A stretch of 64,000 nt of DNA from Cyanobium sp. NS01 (lineage in GTDB: Bacteria > Cyanobacteriota > Cyanobacteriia > PCC-6307 > Cyanobiaceae). A program made the translations under genes and the position numbers. The stretch spans positions 434,001 through 498,000 of the forward strand of contig NZ_CP047940.1 of assembly GCF_014280235.1 (NCBI RefSeq), written 5' to 3'. Position 1 is the first letter of the stretch, and the number at the start of each line of letters is the position of its first letter. Shown here in pieces: positions 36,974 through 46,275 of this stretch. The notes below the pieces were generated by a model. It was not told the DNA's origin and did no database searches. It saw only the letters and a list, made by a program, of their open reading frames with translations.

Positions 36974-37336
36974 ATGTCTGATGCCGCCGCCGCCAGCTCC
37001 GCACCCAGCCCCGAGAGCCTGGAGGTGATCCGGAAGTTTGCTGAGACCTACGCCCAGCGCACCGGCACCTACTTCTGCAGTGATCCGGGGGTGACGGCGG
37101 TGGTGCTGGAGGGCCTGGCCCGCCACAAGGAGGACCTTGGCGGTGCCCTTTGCCCCTGCCGCCACTACGAAGACAAGGAGGCTGAGGTGGCGCAGGCCTT
37201 CTGGAATTGCCCCTGTGTGCCGATGCGGGAGCGCAAGGAGTGCCACTGCATGCTGTTCCTGACCGAAGACAACCCTTTCCGCGGTGAGAAGCAGTCCATC
37301 AGCATCGAAGAAATCAAAACCCTCGCCGCCGGCTGA
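36974..37336 (+). CDS. ftrC: Ferredoxin:thioredoxin reductase, catalytic (4Fe-4S) chain
   Basis: 120 residues from ATG 36974. All the cysteines of the catalytic subunit are present: CPC at 60-62, CPC at 79-81 and CHC at 90-92, holding the 4Fe-4S cluster and the redox-active disulfide, plus Cys35. FTR passes electrons from photosystem I-reduced ferredoxin to thioredoxin. The variable chain is not in the window. It lies 18 bases before sufB and is probably in the same transcript, an informative link because FTR itself needs a 4Fe-4S cluster. The frame is open upstream but that part lacks similarity. Confidence 0.96.
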   Translation: MSDAAAASSAPSPESLEVIRKFAETYAQRTGTYFCSDPGVTAVVLEGLARHKEDLGGALCPCRHYEDKEAEVAQAFWNCPCVPMRERKECHCMLFLTEDNPFRGEKQSISIEEIKTLAAG

Positions 37337-37354
37337 TCCACCGCTTTTCCCAAC

Positions 37355-38794
37355 ATGTCTACAGCCACCGTCGGAGAACTTGTTTCTCAGCCGTATAAGT
37401 ATGGTTTCGTCACTGACATTGAAACCGATAAGATTGCCAAGGGCCTCAGCGAGGACGTGGTTCGGCTGATCTCCGCCAAGAAAGAGGAGCCTCAGTTTCT
37501 GCTTGATTTCCGTCTGCGTGCCTACCGGCAGTGGCTGCAGATGCAGGAGCCCGATTGGGCGGCACTGGGCTTCCCGGGCATTGATTACCAGGAGATCATC
37601 TATTACGCCGCCCCCAGACAGCAGGAGAAAAAAGCCAGCCTCGATGAGGTGGATCCCAAGCTGCTGGAAACCTTTGACAAGCTCGGCATCCCCCTGGGTG
37701 AGCAGAAGCGGCTTTCCAACGTGGCTGTGGATGCCGTGTTCGACAGCGTTTCCATTGCCACCACCTTTCGCGAAAAGCTCGCCGAAGACGGTGTGATCTT
37801 CTGCTCGATCAGCGAGGCCGTCAAGGATTTTCCCGAACTGATCGAGGCCTACCTGGGCACGGTGGTGCCCACCAATGACAATTTCTTTTCAGCACTCAAT
37901 TCCGCCGTCTTCAGCGATGGCTCTTTTGTTTTCATCCCCAAGGGTGTGGCGTGCCCGATGGAGCTGTCCACCTATTTCCGCATCAACTCCGGTGATACGG
38001 GCCAGTTTGAGCGCACCCTGATCGTGGCTGAGGAGGGTGCCTCCGTGAGTTACCTCGAAGGCTGCACGGCACCGATGTTTGACACCAACCAGCTGCACGC
38101 TGCAGTGGTTGAGCTGGTGGCCCTCGATGACGCCTCCATCAAGTATTCCACCGTGCAGAACTGGTATGCCGGCGATGAGAATGGGAAAGGAGGCATCTAC
38201 AACTTCGTCACCAAGCGGGGCCATTGCCGCGGCGAGCGCAGCAAGATCAGTTGGACCCAGGTGGAAACCGGATCAGCCATCACCTGGAAATACCCCAGCT
38301 GCGTTCTGCAGGGAGCTGATTCCGTCGGTGAGTTCTATTCTGTGGCCCTCACCAACAACCGTCAGCAGGCTGACACCGGCACCAAGATGGTGCATGTGGG
38401 CCCCCGCACCCGCTCCACGATCGTGAGCAAGGGTATCAGCGCCGGCCACTCCTCCAACAGCTACCGCGGCCTGGTGCAGATCGGCCCGAAAGCCCTGGGT
38501 GCCCGCAATTACAGCCAGTGCGATTCGATGTTGATCGGCGATCAGGCTGCTGCCAACACCTACCCCTACATCCGCTGTCAGCAGCCCGAGGCCGCTGTGG
38601 AGCACGAGGCCAGCACCTGCCGCATCTCGGCAGACCAGCTCTTCTATCTGCAGAGCCGCGGGATCGGCTTTGAAGAGGCGGTGTCGATGATGGTGAGCGG
38701 CTTCTGCCGCGATGTGTTCAACCAGCTGCCGATGGAGTTTGCCGCCGAAGCCGACAAGCTGCTGGCCCTCAAGTTGGAGGGATCGGTGGGTTAG
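37355..38794 (+). CDS. sufB: Fe-S cluster assembly scaffold SufB
   Basis: 479 residues, the normal SufB length. Starts [18 protein letters not shown]. Recognised by [40 protein letters not shown], the [14 protein letters not shown] segment and the C-terminal [20 protein letters not shown]. SufB is the cluster scaffold of the SufBC2D complex and receives sulfur from SufS. This stretch is visibly less G+C-rich than later suf genes. An 85-base gap separates it from sufC. Confidence 0.98.
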   Translation: MSTATVGELVSQPYKYGFVTDIETDKIAKGLSEDVVRLISAKKEEPQFLLDFRLRAYRQWLQMQEPDWAALGFPGIDYQEIIYYAAPRQQEKKASLDEVDPKLLETFDKLGIPLGEQKRLSNVAVDAVFDSVSIATTFREKLAEDGVIFCSISEAVKDFPELIEAYLGTVVPTNDNFFSALNSAVFSDGSFVFIPKGVACPMELSTYFRINSGDTGQFERTLIVAEEGASVSYLEGCTAPMFDTNQLHAAVVELVALDDASIKYSTVQNWYAGDENGKGGIYNFVTKRGHCRGERSKISWTQVETGSAITWKYPSCVLQGADSVGEFYSVALTNNRQQADTGTKMVHVGPRTRSTIVSKGISAGHSSNSYRGLVQIGPKALGARNYSQCDSMLIGDQAAANTYPYIRCQQPEAAVEHEASTCRISADQLFYLQSRGIGFEEAVSMMVSGFCRDVFNQLPMEFAAEADKLLALKLEGSVG

Positions 38795-38879
38795 GCCTCT
38801 CCACCGCCTCTCCCCTGTGGCTCCAACTGTTCAGTCCAGCTCAGCACCGTCCAGCCCCCCGTTCCGTTTCTGATTTTCC

Positions 38880-39695
38880 GTGATTCGCCCAGACGCCCCC
38901 GTACTCCTAGAGATCCGCGACCTGCAGGCTTCGGTGGAGGACCAGCCCATCCTCAAGGGGGTGAACCTCACGATCAGAGCCGGTGAGGTGCATGCCGTGA
39001 TGGGCCGCAATGGCAGCGGCAAGAGCACCCTCTCCAAGGTGCTGGCCGGTCACCCCGCCTACACCGTCACCGGCGGCTCGGTCCACTACCGCGGCGACAA
39101 CCTGCTGGAGCTGGATCCGGAAGAGAGGGCCCGCATCGGCCTCTTCCTCGGCTTCCAGTACCCGGTGGAGATTCCCGGGGTGAGCAACCTTGAGTTCCTG
39201 CGGGTGGCCACCAACGCCCGCCGCAGCCAGCAGGGTGCCGAGGAGCTCGACACCTTCGCCTTCGAGGATCTGGTGCGCGAGCGCCTGGCGGTGGTTCAGA
39301 TGGACCCCGCCTTTCTCGATCGCAGCGTCAACGAGGGGTTCAGCGGCGGTGAGAAAAAGCGCAACGAGATCCTGCAGATGGCCCTGCTGGAACCTGTGGT
39401 GGCCATCCTCGATGAAACGGATTCCGGCCTCGACATCGATGCCCTGCGCATCGTGGCCGGCGGCGTCAACCAGCTCGCCAGCCCCGACAACGCCACCCTG
39501 TTGATCACCCACTACCAGCGCCTGCTGGAGGTGATCACCCCGGACTATGTGCACGTGATGGCGGCTGGCCGCATCCTGCGCAGCGGTGGCAAGGAGCTGG
39601 CTCTTGAGCTTGAGCGCACCGGCTACGACTGGGTGGACGAGCAGGTCGCCCGCCTCGAGGCAGCTGCCGAGCGCCAGCCTTTGGAGGTGGGCTGA
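38880..39695 (+). CDS. sufC: Fe-S cluster assembly ATPase SufC
   Basis: 271 residues, GTG start. ABC ATPase with Walker [13 protein letters not shown], an [13 protein letters not shown] signature and Walker [20 protein letters not shown], the Suf-specific versions. SufC drives shape changes in SufBC2D during cluster assembly. The stop codon overlaps the sufD start by one base (TGATG), so synthesis of SufC and SufD is probably coupled. Confidence 0.98.
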   Translation: MIRPDAPVLLEIRDLQASVEDQPILKGVNLTIRAGEVHAVMGRNGSGKSTLSKVLAGHPAYTVTGGSVHYRGDNLLELDPEERARIGLFLGFQYPVEIPGVSNLEFLRVATNARRSQQGAEELDTFAFEDLVRERLAVVQMDPAFLDRSVNEGFSGGEKKRNEILQMALLEPVVAILDETDSGLDIDALRIVAGGVNQLASPDNATLLITHYQRLLEVITPDYVHVMAAGRILRSGGKELALELERTGYDWVDEQVARLEAAAERQPLEVG

Positions 39696-40834
39696 TGGTG
39701 GCCAGCTCCCGGGCTCCTGTGGCCCCTGCTCCCACTGCCGGCACCGAGGCCTGGCTCAGCGCCCTGGCCGGGGCAGCGCTGCCCACCCGCCGCCAGGAGG
39801 ACTGGCGCTTCACCGATCTTTCGGCGCTGCAGACCCTGCCCCAGTGCCTCGCTGCACCCGCCACCAGCTGCTGGGATCTGGAGACGCTGCCGGCCGGCAT
39901 CAGCCGCCTTTCCGCCGAGGCGGCGGCTGCCGAGCAGGGCCGCTCGCTGGCGGCCACCGGCTGCAGTGAGCACTGGCCGGTGCGGCTGAATGCCGGTGCT
40001 GATCCGGCCCTGCTGGCCCTGCGGGTGAGCGGCTGCGCCGATCCCCTTGAGCTGTTGTGGCAGGCCGGTGCCGGCGAGGGTCTGCGTGCCAGGCGGCTGC
40101 TGCTGGTGCTGGAGCCGGGGGCGAGCCTCGATCTGTTTCTGCTGATCACCGCCGCCGGCCCCCAGGCCCTGAGCCTGGTGATCGAGGTGGCGATGGCCAC
40201 CGACAGTCGCCTCAACTTCGGCAGCCTGGCCATCGGCAAGGGCGGCCAGGCCACCCTGCTGGCCCACACGGCCATCCGCCAGGCCTCCGGAAGCCAGCTG
40301 AAGCTGGTGAACGGCAGCTCTGGCTGGGCGCTGCTGCGCCAAGAACCCCGCTTGGTGCAGACCGATGGCGCCGCCCACGCCTGCCTGCGCGGGCTGCAGC
40401 TCGTCGATGGCGAGCAGGTGGCTGACACCCATAGCCATGTGTGCTTCGAGGGCCCGGCCGGCAGCCTCGACCAGCTGCACAAGGTGGTGGCCGATGATCG
40501 CGGCCGCAGCGTGTTCAACGGTGCTGTGCAGGTGCCCCGGGTGGCCCAACAGACCAATGCGGCCCAGCTGAGCCGCAACCTGCTGCTCTCCGACCGCGCC
40601 AGGATTGACACCAAGCCCGAACTGGAAATCGTGGCCGATGACGTCAAGTGCGCCCACGGCGCCACCGTGAGTCGCCTGCAGCTCGAGGAGCTCTTCTACC
40701 TCCAGAGCCGTGGCATCGCCGCCGCCCAGGCCGCCGCCCTGCTCAAGCGCGGCTTCTGTGAGGAGGTGCTGCGCGAGCTGCCCGCCGCCGCCGCCCGCCA
40801 TCGCCCGCTCCAGAGCCTGCTGGGAGAAGCCTGA
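39695..40834 (+). CDS. sufD: Fe-S cluster assembly protein SufD
   Basis: 379 residues. Beta-helix partner of SufB, identified by PTRRQEDWRFTDLSAL near the N-terminus, DTHSHVCFEGPAGSLDQLHK, VFNGAVQVPRVAQQTNAAQL, DDVKCAHGATVSRLQLEELF and LQSRGI in the C-terminal helix. It shares the end motif with SufB, as expected of these homologous subunits. Sits between sufC (one-base overlap) and sufS (six-base gap). Confidence 0.97.
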   Translation: MVASSRAPVAPAPTAGTEAWLSALAGAALPTRRQEDWRFTDLSALQTLPQCLAAPATSCWDLETLPAGISRLSAEAAAAEQGRSLAATGCSEHWPVRLNAGADPALLALRVSGCADPLELLWQAGAGEGLRARRLLLVLEPGASLDLFLLITAAGPQALSLVIEVAMATDSRLNFGSLAIGKGGQATLLAHTAIRQASGSQLKLVNGSSGWALLRQEPRLVQTDGAAHACLRGLQLVDGEQVADTHSHVCFEGPAGSLDQLHKVVADDRGRSVFNGAVQVPRVAQQTNAAQLSRNLLLSDRARIDTKPELEIVADDVKCAHGATVSRLQLEELFYLQSRGIAAAQAAALLKRGFCEEVLRELPAAAARHRPLQSLLGEA

Positions 40835-40840
40835 AGCTCC

Positions 40841-42178
40841 ATGCCGATCACCTCCGCCATCGCCAAGGCTGCCGCCAGCCCCGACAGCGCCCCGCTCTCC
40901 AGCCCTGCGGGAGCGGAGCCGGCCGTGATGGCGCCTGACAACCTGGCCCTGCAGACGCGGCCCGACTTTCCCCTGCTCGCCCAGACGGCCTGCCTCGGCC
41001 AGCCGCTGATCTATCTCGATCACGCCGCCACCAGCCAGAAGCCGCGGCAGGTGCTCTCGGCCCTGCAGCGCTACTACGACCACGACAACGCCAACGTGCA
41101 CCGGGGCGCCCACCAGCTGAGCGCCAGAGCCACGGAGGGCTTTGAGGGCGCCAGGGCCAAGACGGCCGCCTTTGTGGGTGCGGCCAGCCCCCGGGAGATC
41201 GTGTTCACCCGCAATGCCAGCGAGGCGATCAACCTGGTGGCCCGCACCTGGGGCGAGGCCAACCTCAAGCCGGGCGATGAGATTCTGCTCTCGGTGATGG
41301 AGCACCACAGCAATCTGGTGCCCTGGCAGCTGCTGGCCGCCCGCACCGGCTGTGTGCTGCGCCATGTGGGCCTCACGGCCACCGGCGAGCTCGACCTCGA
41401 CGATCTGCGCGCCCAGCTCAATGACCGCACCCGGCTGGTGAGCCTGGTGCAGGTGAGCAACACCCTCGGTTGCCTCACACCGATCGCCGAGATCGCGCCC
41501 TTGGCCCATGCCGTGGGGGCACTGCTGCTGGTGGATGCCTGCCAGAGCCTGGCCCACCTGCCGGTGGATGTGGCCCGTCTCGACTGCGACTTCCTCGTGG
41601 GCAGCTCCCACAAGCTGTGCGGCCCCACGGGCATGGGCTTCCTCTGGGCCCGCGAGGCCCTGCTGGAGGCGATGCCGCCCTTCCTGGGGGGCGGCGAAAT
41701 GATCCAGGACGTGTTTCTTGACCACAGCAGCTGGGCTGAACTGCCCCACAAGTTCGAAGCGGGCACCCCGGCGATCGGCGAGGCGATCGGCATGGGGGCC
41801 GCCCTCGACTATCTGCAATCGATCGGGCTGGAGCGGATCCACCGCTGGGAGCAACAGCTCACCCGCCGCCTGTTCGAGCGGCTCAACGCCATCGACGGGG
41901 TGACGATCCTGGGGCCCACTCCAGACCAGCAGCCCGATCGCGGTGCCCTCGCCGCCTTCACCGTGGAGGGCCTGCACGCCAATGATCTGGCGGCTCTGCT
42001 CGACTCGGCCGGGATCTGCATCCGCAGCGGCCACCACTGCACCCAACCGCTGCATCGGCTCTACGGGATCCCCGGCTCGGCGCGGGCCAGTCTCAGTTTC
42101 ACCACCTCCCCCGAGGAGATCGACCGCTTCGCGGAGGAACTGGAGGGCACGATCGGCTTCCTGCGCGAGCACAGCTGA
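40841..42178 (+). CDS. sufS: Cysteine desulfurase SufS
   Basis: 445 residues from ATG 40841; an inner ATG at 40928 (MAPDNLALQTRPDFPLLAQT) would give a more standard length and remove an Ala/Pro-rich lead. PLP enzyme that takes sulfur from cysteine for Fe-S assembly. Seen: YLDHAATSQKP, SVMEHHSNLVPWQ, the PLP lysine in GSSHKLCGPTGMG and the catalytic cysteine in RSGHHCTQPLH, placing it in group II (SufS). Last gene of the suf operon. No sufE follows in the window. Confidence 0.96.
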   Translation: MPITSAIAKAAASPDSAPLSSPAGAEPAVMAPDNLALQTRPDFPLLAQTACLGQPLIYLDHAATSQKPRQVLSALQRYYDHDNANVHRGAHQLSARATEGFEGARAKTAAFVGAASPREIVFTRNASEAINLVARTWGEANLKPGDEILLSVMEHHSNLVPWQLLAARTGCVLRHVGLTATGELDLDDLRAQLNDRTRLVSLVQVSNTLGCLTPIAEIAPLAHAVGALLLVDACQSLAHLPVDVARLDCDFLVGSSHKLCGPTGMGFLWAREALLEAMPPFLGGGEMIQDVFLDHSSWAELPHKFEAGTPAIGEAIGMGAALDYLQSIGLERIHRWEQQLTRRLFERLNAIDGVTILGPTPDQQPDRGALAAFTVEGLHANDLAALLDSAGICIRSGHHCTQPLHRLYGIPGSARASLSFTTSPEEIDRFAEELEGTIGFLREHS

Positions 42179-42210
42179 GATCGGGCCCCCGGGCCCACCT
42201 TCCCTCTCCC

Positions 42211-42846
42211 ATGCTGCTGCTTCCCGAGCGCAAGGCGCTGTTCCTGCACATTCCCAAGACCGGGGGGCAGACCATCGAGCGCCTGCTCGGTTTCCCCCAC
42301 CGCCACCAGCATCACTCCAGCAAGGGCCTGCCCAGTGACTGGCAGCGCTGGTTCCGCTTCACCTTCGTGCGGCACCCGGTGGATCGCTTCATCAGCGCCT
42401 GCAACTACTACGTGGACATGGCGGGGCGCCATCAGCGCCGCTACCGGCAGCCCGCCGAGCGGGGTGTGATCGCCAGCTTTCGGCTCTGGTTGCTGGAGGA
42501 GAAGCCCAGCCTGCCGCAGGTGGTGGAGGCACTGCAGGCCCAGGATCTCTACCGCCGGCATGCTGGCTTCGCGCCCCAGCTGCGGCGCATCAGGGCTGTG
42601 CAACCCCAGTTCCTGGGACGGTTCGAACGCTTTGCCGACGATGTGAACACGGTGCTGACACTGCTCGATGTGGACGCCAGGCTCGAGGCGGGGGCGCCGC
42701 GCATCAACGCCTCGAAGCGGCACTATCGGCAGGTCGATCTCGATGGGCCTGCCCTGCAGGCGCTCAGCCGCATGTATCGGGCTGATTTCCAGCAGCTGGG
42801 CTACAGGCCCGCCCCTCCCACTGCCCTTCCCAACGATGAACATTGA
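42211..42846 (+). CDS. Sulfotransferase family 2-like protein
   Basis: 211 residues. The N-terminal [17 protein letters not shown] is the 5'-PAPS phosphosulfate-binding loop, and [20 protein letters not shown] is the 3'-phosphate-binding motif. These define the sulfotransferase family 2 / HNK-1 type, which transfers sulfate to sugars. No signal peptide; acceptor unknown. It starts 32 bases after sufS and overlaps mtnA by 11 bases, so it is probably co-transcribed. Confidence 0.85.
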   Translation: MLLLPERKALFLHIPKTGGQTIERLLGFPHRHQHHSSKGLPSDWQRWFRFTFVRHPVDRFISACNYYVDMAGRHQRRYRQPAERGVIASFRLWLLEEKPSLPQVVEALQAQDLYRRHAGFAPQLRRIRAVQPQFLGRFERFADDVNTVLTLLDVDARLEAGAPRINASKRHYRQVDLDGPALQALSRMYRADFQQLGYRPAPPTALPNDEH

Positions 42847-44044
42847 CGGCCAGGCCTGGCGCACCATCTGGCTGGAGCCCGACGGCCGTTCGGTGGGGGT
42901 GATCGACCAGACCCTGCTGCCCCATCGCTTCACCACCCGCCAGCTCAGCAGCTGTGACGCGGCGGCCGAGGCGATCCGCACGATGGTGGTGCGGGGGGCG
43001 CCCCTGATCGGTGTCACGGGGGCCTATGGGCTGATGCTGGCCCTGCAGAGCGACCCCAGCGACACCGCCCTCGCCCAGGCCTACGACCAGCTCAATGCCA
43101 CCCGGCCCACGGCCGTGAACCTGCGCTGGGCCCTGCAGCGGGTGCGGCAGCGGGTGCAGGCCTTGCCGGAACGAGAGCGGGCCGAGGTGGCGCGTCTCGA
43201 GGCCGCGGCGATCGCCGAGGAGGATGTGGCCATGTGCGCGGCCATCGGCGACCACGGCCTGGCGCTGTTTCAGGCCTTGGCCGCGGGCCGAGCGCTCGAA
43301 CGGCAGGGGCGGCCGTTCCAGGTGCTCACCCACTGCAATGCCGGCTGGTTGGCCACGGTCGACTGGGGCACGGCCCTGGCGCCGATCTACAAGGCCCACC
43401 GCGCCGGCCTGGACCTGCACGTGTGGGTGGACGAGACCCGGCCCCGCAACCAGGGAGCCAGCCTCACCGCCTTTGAGCTGGGCCGGGAGGGCGTGCCCCA
43501 CACCGTGATCGTGGACAACGCCGGCGGTCACCTGATGCAGCACGGCCTGGTGGACGCCGTGATCGTGGGCACCGACCGCACCACCCGCAGCGGCGATGTC
43601 TGCAACAAGATCGGCACCTACCTCAAGGCCCTCGCCGCCCACGACAACGGCGTGCCCTTTTACGTGGCCCTGCCGGGCTCCACCATCGACTGGAGCCTGC
43701 GCGACGGCCTCGCGGAGATTCCGATCGAGGCCCGCTCCGGCAGTGAGGTGACCCAGATCAGCGGTCGCCTGCTCAACACCGGCGCCATCGCCGCTGCTGG
43801 AGAGTCCGCTGCCACCAGGTCCGCTGCCATGGAATCCGCCACGGTGGCCCTCACTCCGGAGGGCAGCGAGGGCTTCAATCCGGCCTTCGATGTCACCCCG
43901 GCCCGGCTGGTGACAGCCCTGATCACCGAACGGGGCGTGGCCCCGGCCAGCGAGGCCGGCCTGGTGGGGCTCTATGGGGACCTGGGCGGTGCGGGCGGCT
44001 CGGGCAGTTCGGGCCGCGCGGGGGCTCAGGGAGGTTTGCAGTAG
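42836..44044 (+). CDS. mtnA: S-methyl-5-thioribose-1-phosphate isomerase
   Basis: 402 residues from ATG 42836. Isomerises methylthioribose-1-phosphate to methylthioribulose-1-phosphate. Seen: [15 protein letters not shown], the catalytic cysteine in [21 protein letters not shown], and the catalytic aspartate in [20 protein letters not shown]. The usual family length is about 345-370. The surplus is an Ala/Thr/Ser-rich insertion near residues 315-345 and a Gly/Ser-rich tail of about 20 residues. It overlaps the sulfotransferase gene and is followed 48 bases later by a class II aldolase. Confidence 0.95.
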   Translation: MNIDGQAWRTIWLEPDGRSVGVIDQTLLPHRFTTRQLSSCDAAAEAIRTMVVRGAPLIGVTGAYGLMLALQSDPSDTALAQAYDQLNATRPTAVNLRWALQRVRQRVQALPERERAEVARLEAAAIAEEDVAMCAAIGDHGLALFQALAAGRALERQGRPFQVLTHCNAGWLATVDWGTALAPIYKAHRAGLDLHVWVDETRPRNQGASLTAFELGREGVPHTVIVDNAGGHLMQHGLVDAVIVGTDRTTRSGDVCNKIGTYLKALAAHDNGVPFYVALPGSTIDWSLRDGLAEIPIEARSGSEVTQISGRLLNTGAIAAAGESAATRSAAMESATVALTPEGSEGFNPAFDVTPARLVTALITERGVAPASEAGLVGLYGDLGGAGGSGSSGRAGAQGGLQ

Positions 44045-44092
44045 AGGCCAGCCCCGCTGGTCTTTAGCCTCGGGATTCCCGCGTCTCCGCCC

Positions 44093-44767
44093 ATGGCCAG
44101 CCCGGAGCTCGAGCTGCGCCAGGCCCTGGTGCTGGCGGCCCGGCGGATGAACAGTGCGGGGATCAACCAGGGCACCTCCGGCAACCTCTCAGCCCGGATC
44201 CCCGGGGGCCTGCTGATCACCCCGAGTGGCACGCCCTACGAACGGATGGAGCCCGCGGACCTGTGCGCCATCGATGTCCATGGCCAGCCCCTGGATGCCG
44301 TGTCGCGTCCGCAGGGTCTGAGGCCCTCCTCCGAGTGGCGGCTGCATGCGGACCTGCTACGCAGCCGGCCGGAGCTGAACGCTGTGGTGCACTGCCATTC
44401 GATCCAGGCCACCGCCCTGGCCTGCCATGGCCGCGGCCTTCCCCCGTTCCACTACATGGTGGTGATGGCTGGTGGGCCGGACATCCGCTGTGCGCCCTAT
44501 GCCACCTTCGGCAGCCAGCAGCTCTCCGATCTGGCCCTGCAGGCCCTGAGCGGGCGCCGCGCCTGCCTGTTGGCCCAGCACGGCCAGGTGACCCTGGGAG
44601 GCACTCCCGAGCAGGCGCTGGGCCTGGCGATCGAGGTGGAAACCCTCGCCCACATGTATCTGCAGGCCCTGCAGCTGGGTGAGCCGCCCCAGCTCTCGGG
44701 CGAGGAGATGGACCGGGTGGCGCACACCATGGCGGCTCTGCACTACGGCGAGCAGCGGCCGGCCTGA
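44093..44767 (+). CDS. Class II aldolase/adducin family protein, probably sugar-phosphate aldolase
   Basis: 224 residues. The class II aldolase fold is shown by GTSGNLSARIPGGLLITPSG, SSEWRLHADLLRSRPELNAV, zinc histidines in VVHCHSIQATALAC and a later LLAQHGQVTLGG. Members include fuculose-phosphate aldolase, ribulose-phosphate epimerase and MtnB. Sitting directly behind mtnA, it could be MtnB (dehydratase) or, more likely without other mtn genes in view, the aldolase of the DHAP shunt that splits methylthioribulose-1-phosphate into DHAP and methylthioacetaldehyde. The choice is inference. Confidence 0.88.
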   Translation: MASPELELRQALVLAARRMNSAGINQGTSGNLSARIPGGLLITPSGTPYERMEPADLCAIDVHGQPLDAVSRPQGLRPSSEWRLHADLLRSRPELNAVVHCHSIQATALACHGRGLPPFHYMVVMAGGPDIRCAPYATFGSQQLSDLALQALSGRRACLLAQHGQVTLGGTPEQALGLAIEVETLAHMYLQALQLGEPPQLSGEEMDRVAHTMAALHYGEQRPA

Positions 44768-44793
44768 TGGCTCGAGAGCTCGGCCGCCCGCTC

Positions 44794-46215
44794 TCAGGCC
44801 GGCAGCTGGGGCCGCGCTCCGGCCAGCACCATGCCCGTGGTGGCGAACACGAGCACCATCGCCAGACAGAGGCCGGTCCAGGTGGCCAACCCCCAGCCGG
44901 CCACGGCCAGGGGCGCCACCACGGTGATCACACCACCGGCCAGAAAAGGCTGCAGCATCAGTTGCTTGATTGAAAAGGCCTGCAGGGCGCTGCTGCGGTC
45001 GAAGGGATCGGCCATGTGCAGCAGCACCAGGCCACTCGCCGCCACGCCGGTGGCCTGGCCGAACTCGATCACTGCCCGCTCAAACCAGTCGCGGGGCAGG
45101 ATCCGCGGCGCCAGCAGCAGCACCACCGCCAGGTTCCAGACCAGGCCGGCACCGATCAGCACCGAGAGGGGCAGCCAGTCGGCACGGAGCAAGGCCAGGT
45201 CGAGTCCGGCGGTGGCGGCCGTGATCAGCAGGTCGGCGGAGAGGGTGCTGAGCCGCGTCTGCACCGGCGCCGAGGCCCGGCCGGCCTGGCCCGTGCGCTC
45301 CAGCAGCAGCCGCACCAGCAGCGATCCCAGGATGGCGAAGGGGAACACGGGTAGGTCTTCCACCACGGTGTCGATGCCGCCGCCCACCAGGGCGCCACCC
45401 AGCCGCAGCAGCGCCAGCAGGGCCAGCCCCACCAGCACCGCACAGCCCGAGAGGGCCAGATTCACCAGCCAGACGGAGGCGCCAGGGCGTGGCTTGGGTT
45501 CGAGGCCGCCGGTGCGGGGCAGCGCGCTGAGACTGGCGGCGTTGTCGATCGAGAGCCAGCCGCGCTGCCGGCCCAGCAGCACCACCAGGCCCCCCACCAG
45601 GGTGGAGGCCACCAGACCGGCGGAGGCCAGGGTGAGGCCCAGAGCCTGGCCACCCGGGAAGCCGAGGGCTGCGTAACTCGGCCCCATGGCGGCGGCGGAG
45701 CCGTGCCCACCCTCGAAGGCCACCTCAATCAGGCAGGCCATCACCGGGCTCACCCCCAGCCGCGGTTCGAGGATCCACAGCACCACCAGGCCCCCCACGA
45801 GGTATTGGCCGAAGGCGAGCACCAGCGCCAGGGACACCTGCCCCGACACCGGCCGCCACAGCCCGGCCAGGGTGGGCAGGGGCTTGCCCAGCATCAGGCA
45901 GGCGAACACCAGGGTGAGCAGCACCTGGGGCAGCTCTGCCCAGATGTCCATCACCGGCTGGGGCAACCAGGGCAGGACTCCCGCCGGCGCCAGCAGCAGG
46001 CCGAGCACCCCGGCCAGCAGCGCCTCGGGAATGCCCCACACCATCAGCGACAGGCGCCGCGCCACCCAGCCGGCCAGCAGCAGCAGCAGAGCCAGCAGGC
46101 CCAGGGCCAGCAGCAGCCAGGCGCCCCGTTCCAGAAGCACGGCACCCCAGGCCCCGAGCACAACCGAACCCCGCGCGATCAGTTCCGAACTCACCAACGC
46201 CTGCAGGCCCATCAC
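44794..46215 (-). CDS. GltS-like sodium/glutamate symporter family protein
   Basis: 473 residues, about twelve hydrophobic segments in two inverted halves. IEVAFEGGHGSAAAMG in the first half and IEFGQATGVAASGLVLLHM in the second are the paired re-entrant loops of the GltS (ESS) family, which imports glutamate with Na+. It is longer than E. coli GltS (about 400), with an extended N-terminal hydrophobic region and a central cytoplasmic loop. Substrate unproven. Convergent with the aldolase gene. Confidence 0.85.
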   Translation of the reverse strand: MMGLQALVSSELIARGSVVLGAWGAVLLERGAWLLLALGLLALLLLLAGWVARRLSLMVWGIPEALLAGVLGLLLAPAGVLPWLPQPVMDIWAELPQVLLTLVFACLMLGKPLPTLAGLWRPVSGQVSLALVLAFGQYLVGGLVVLWILEPRLGVSPVMACLIEVAFEGGHGSAAAMGPSYAALGFPGGQALGLTLASAGLVASTLVGGLVVLLGRQRGWLSIDNAASLSALPRTGGLEPKPRPGASVWLVNLALSGCAVLVGLALLALLRLGGALVGGGIDTVVEDLPVFPFAILGSLLVRLLLERTGQAGRASAPVQTRLSTLSADLLITAATAGLDLALLRADWLPLSVLIGAGLVWNLAVVLLLAPRILPRDWFERAVIEFGQATGVAASGLVLLHMADPFDRSSALQAFSIKQLMLQPFLAGGVITVVAPLAVAGWGLATWTGLCLAMVLVFATTGMVLAGARPQLPA

Positions 46216-46275
46216 ATCAGCCGGTTCTGGCTGACCTCGGGATCTTAGGGCTCGGTTTCGGGCCTGGAGGGGGCG

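Noticed and set aside
39623-42172. 849-codon minus-strand frame
   Set aside because: Antisense to sufD and sufS, with no recognisable motif.
42183-42196. GGGCCCCCGGGCCC palindrome after sufS
   Set aside because: Loop of two bases and no T run; not a plausible terminator or clear operator.
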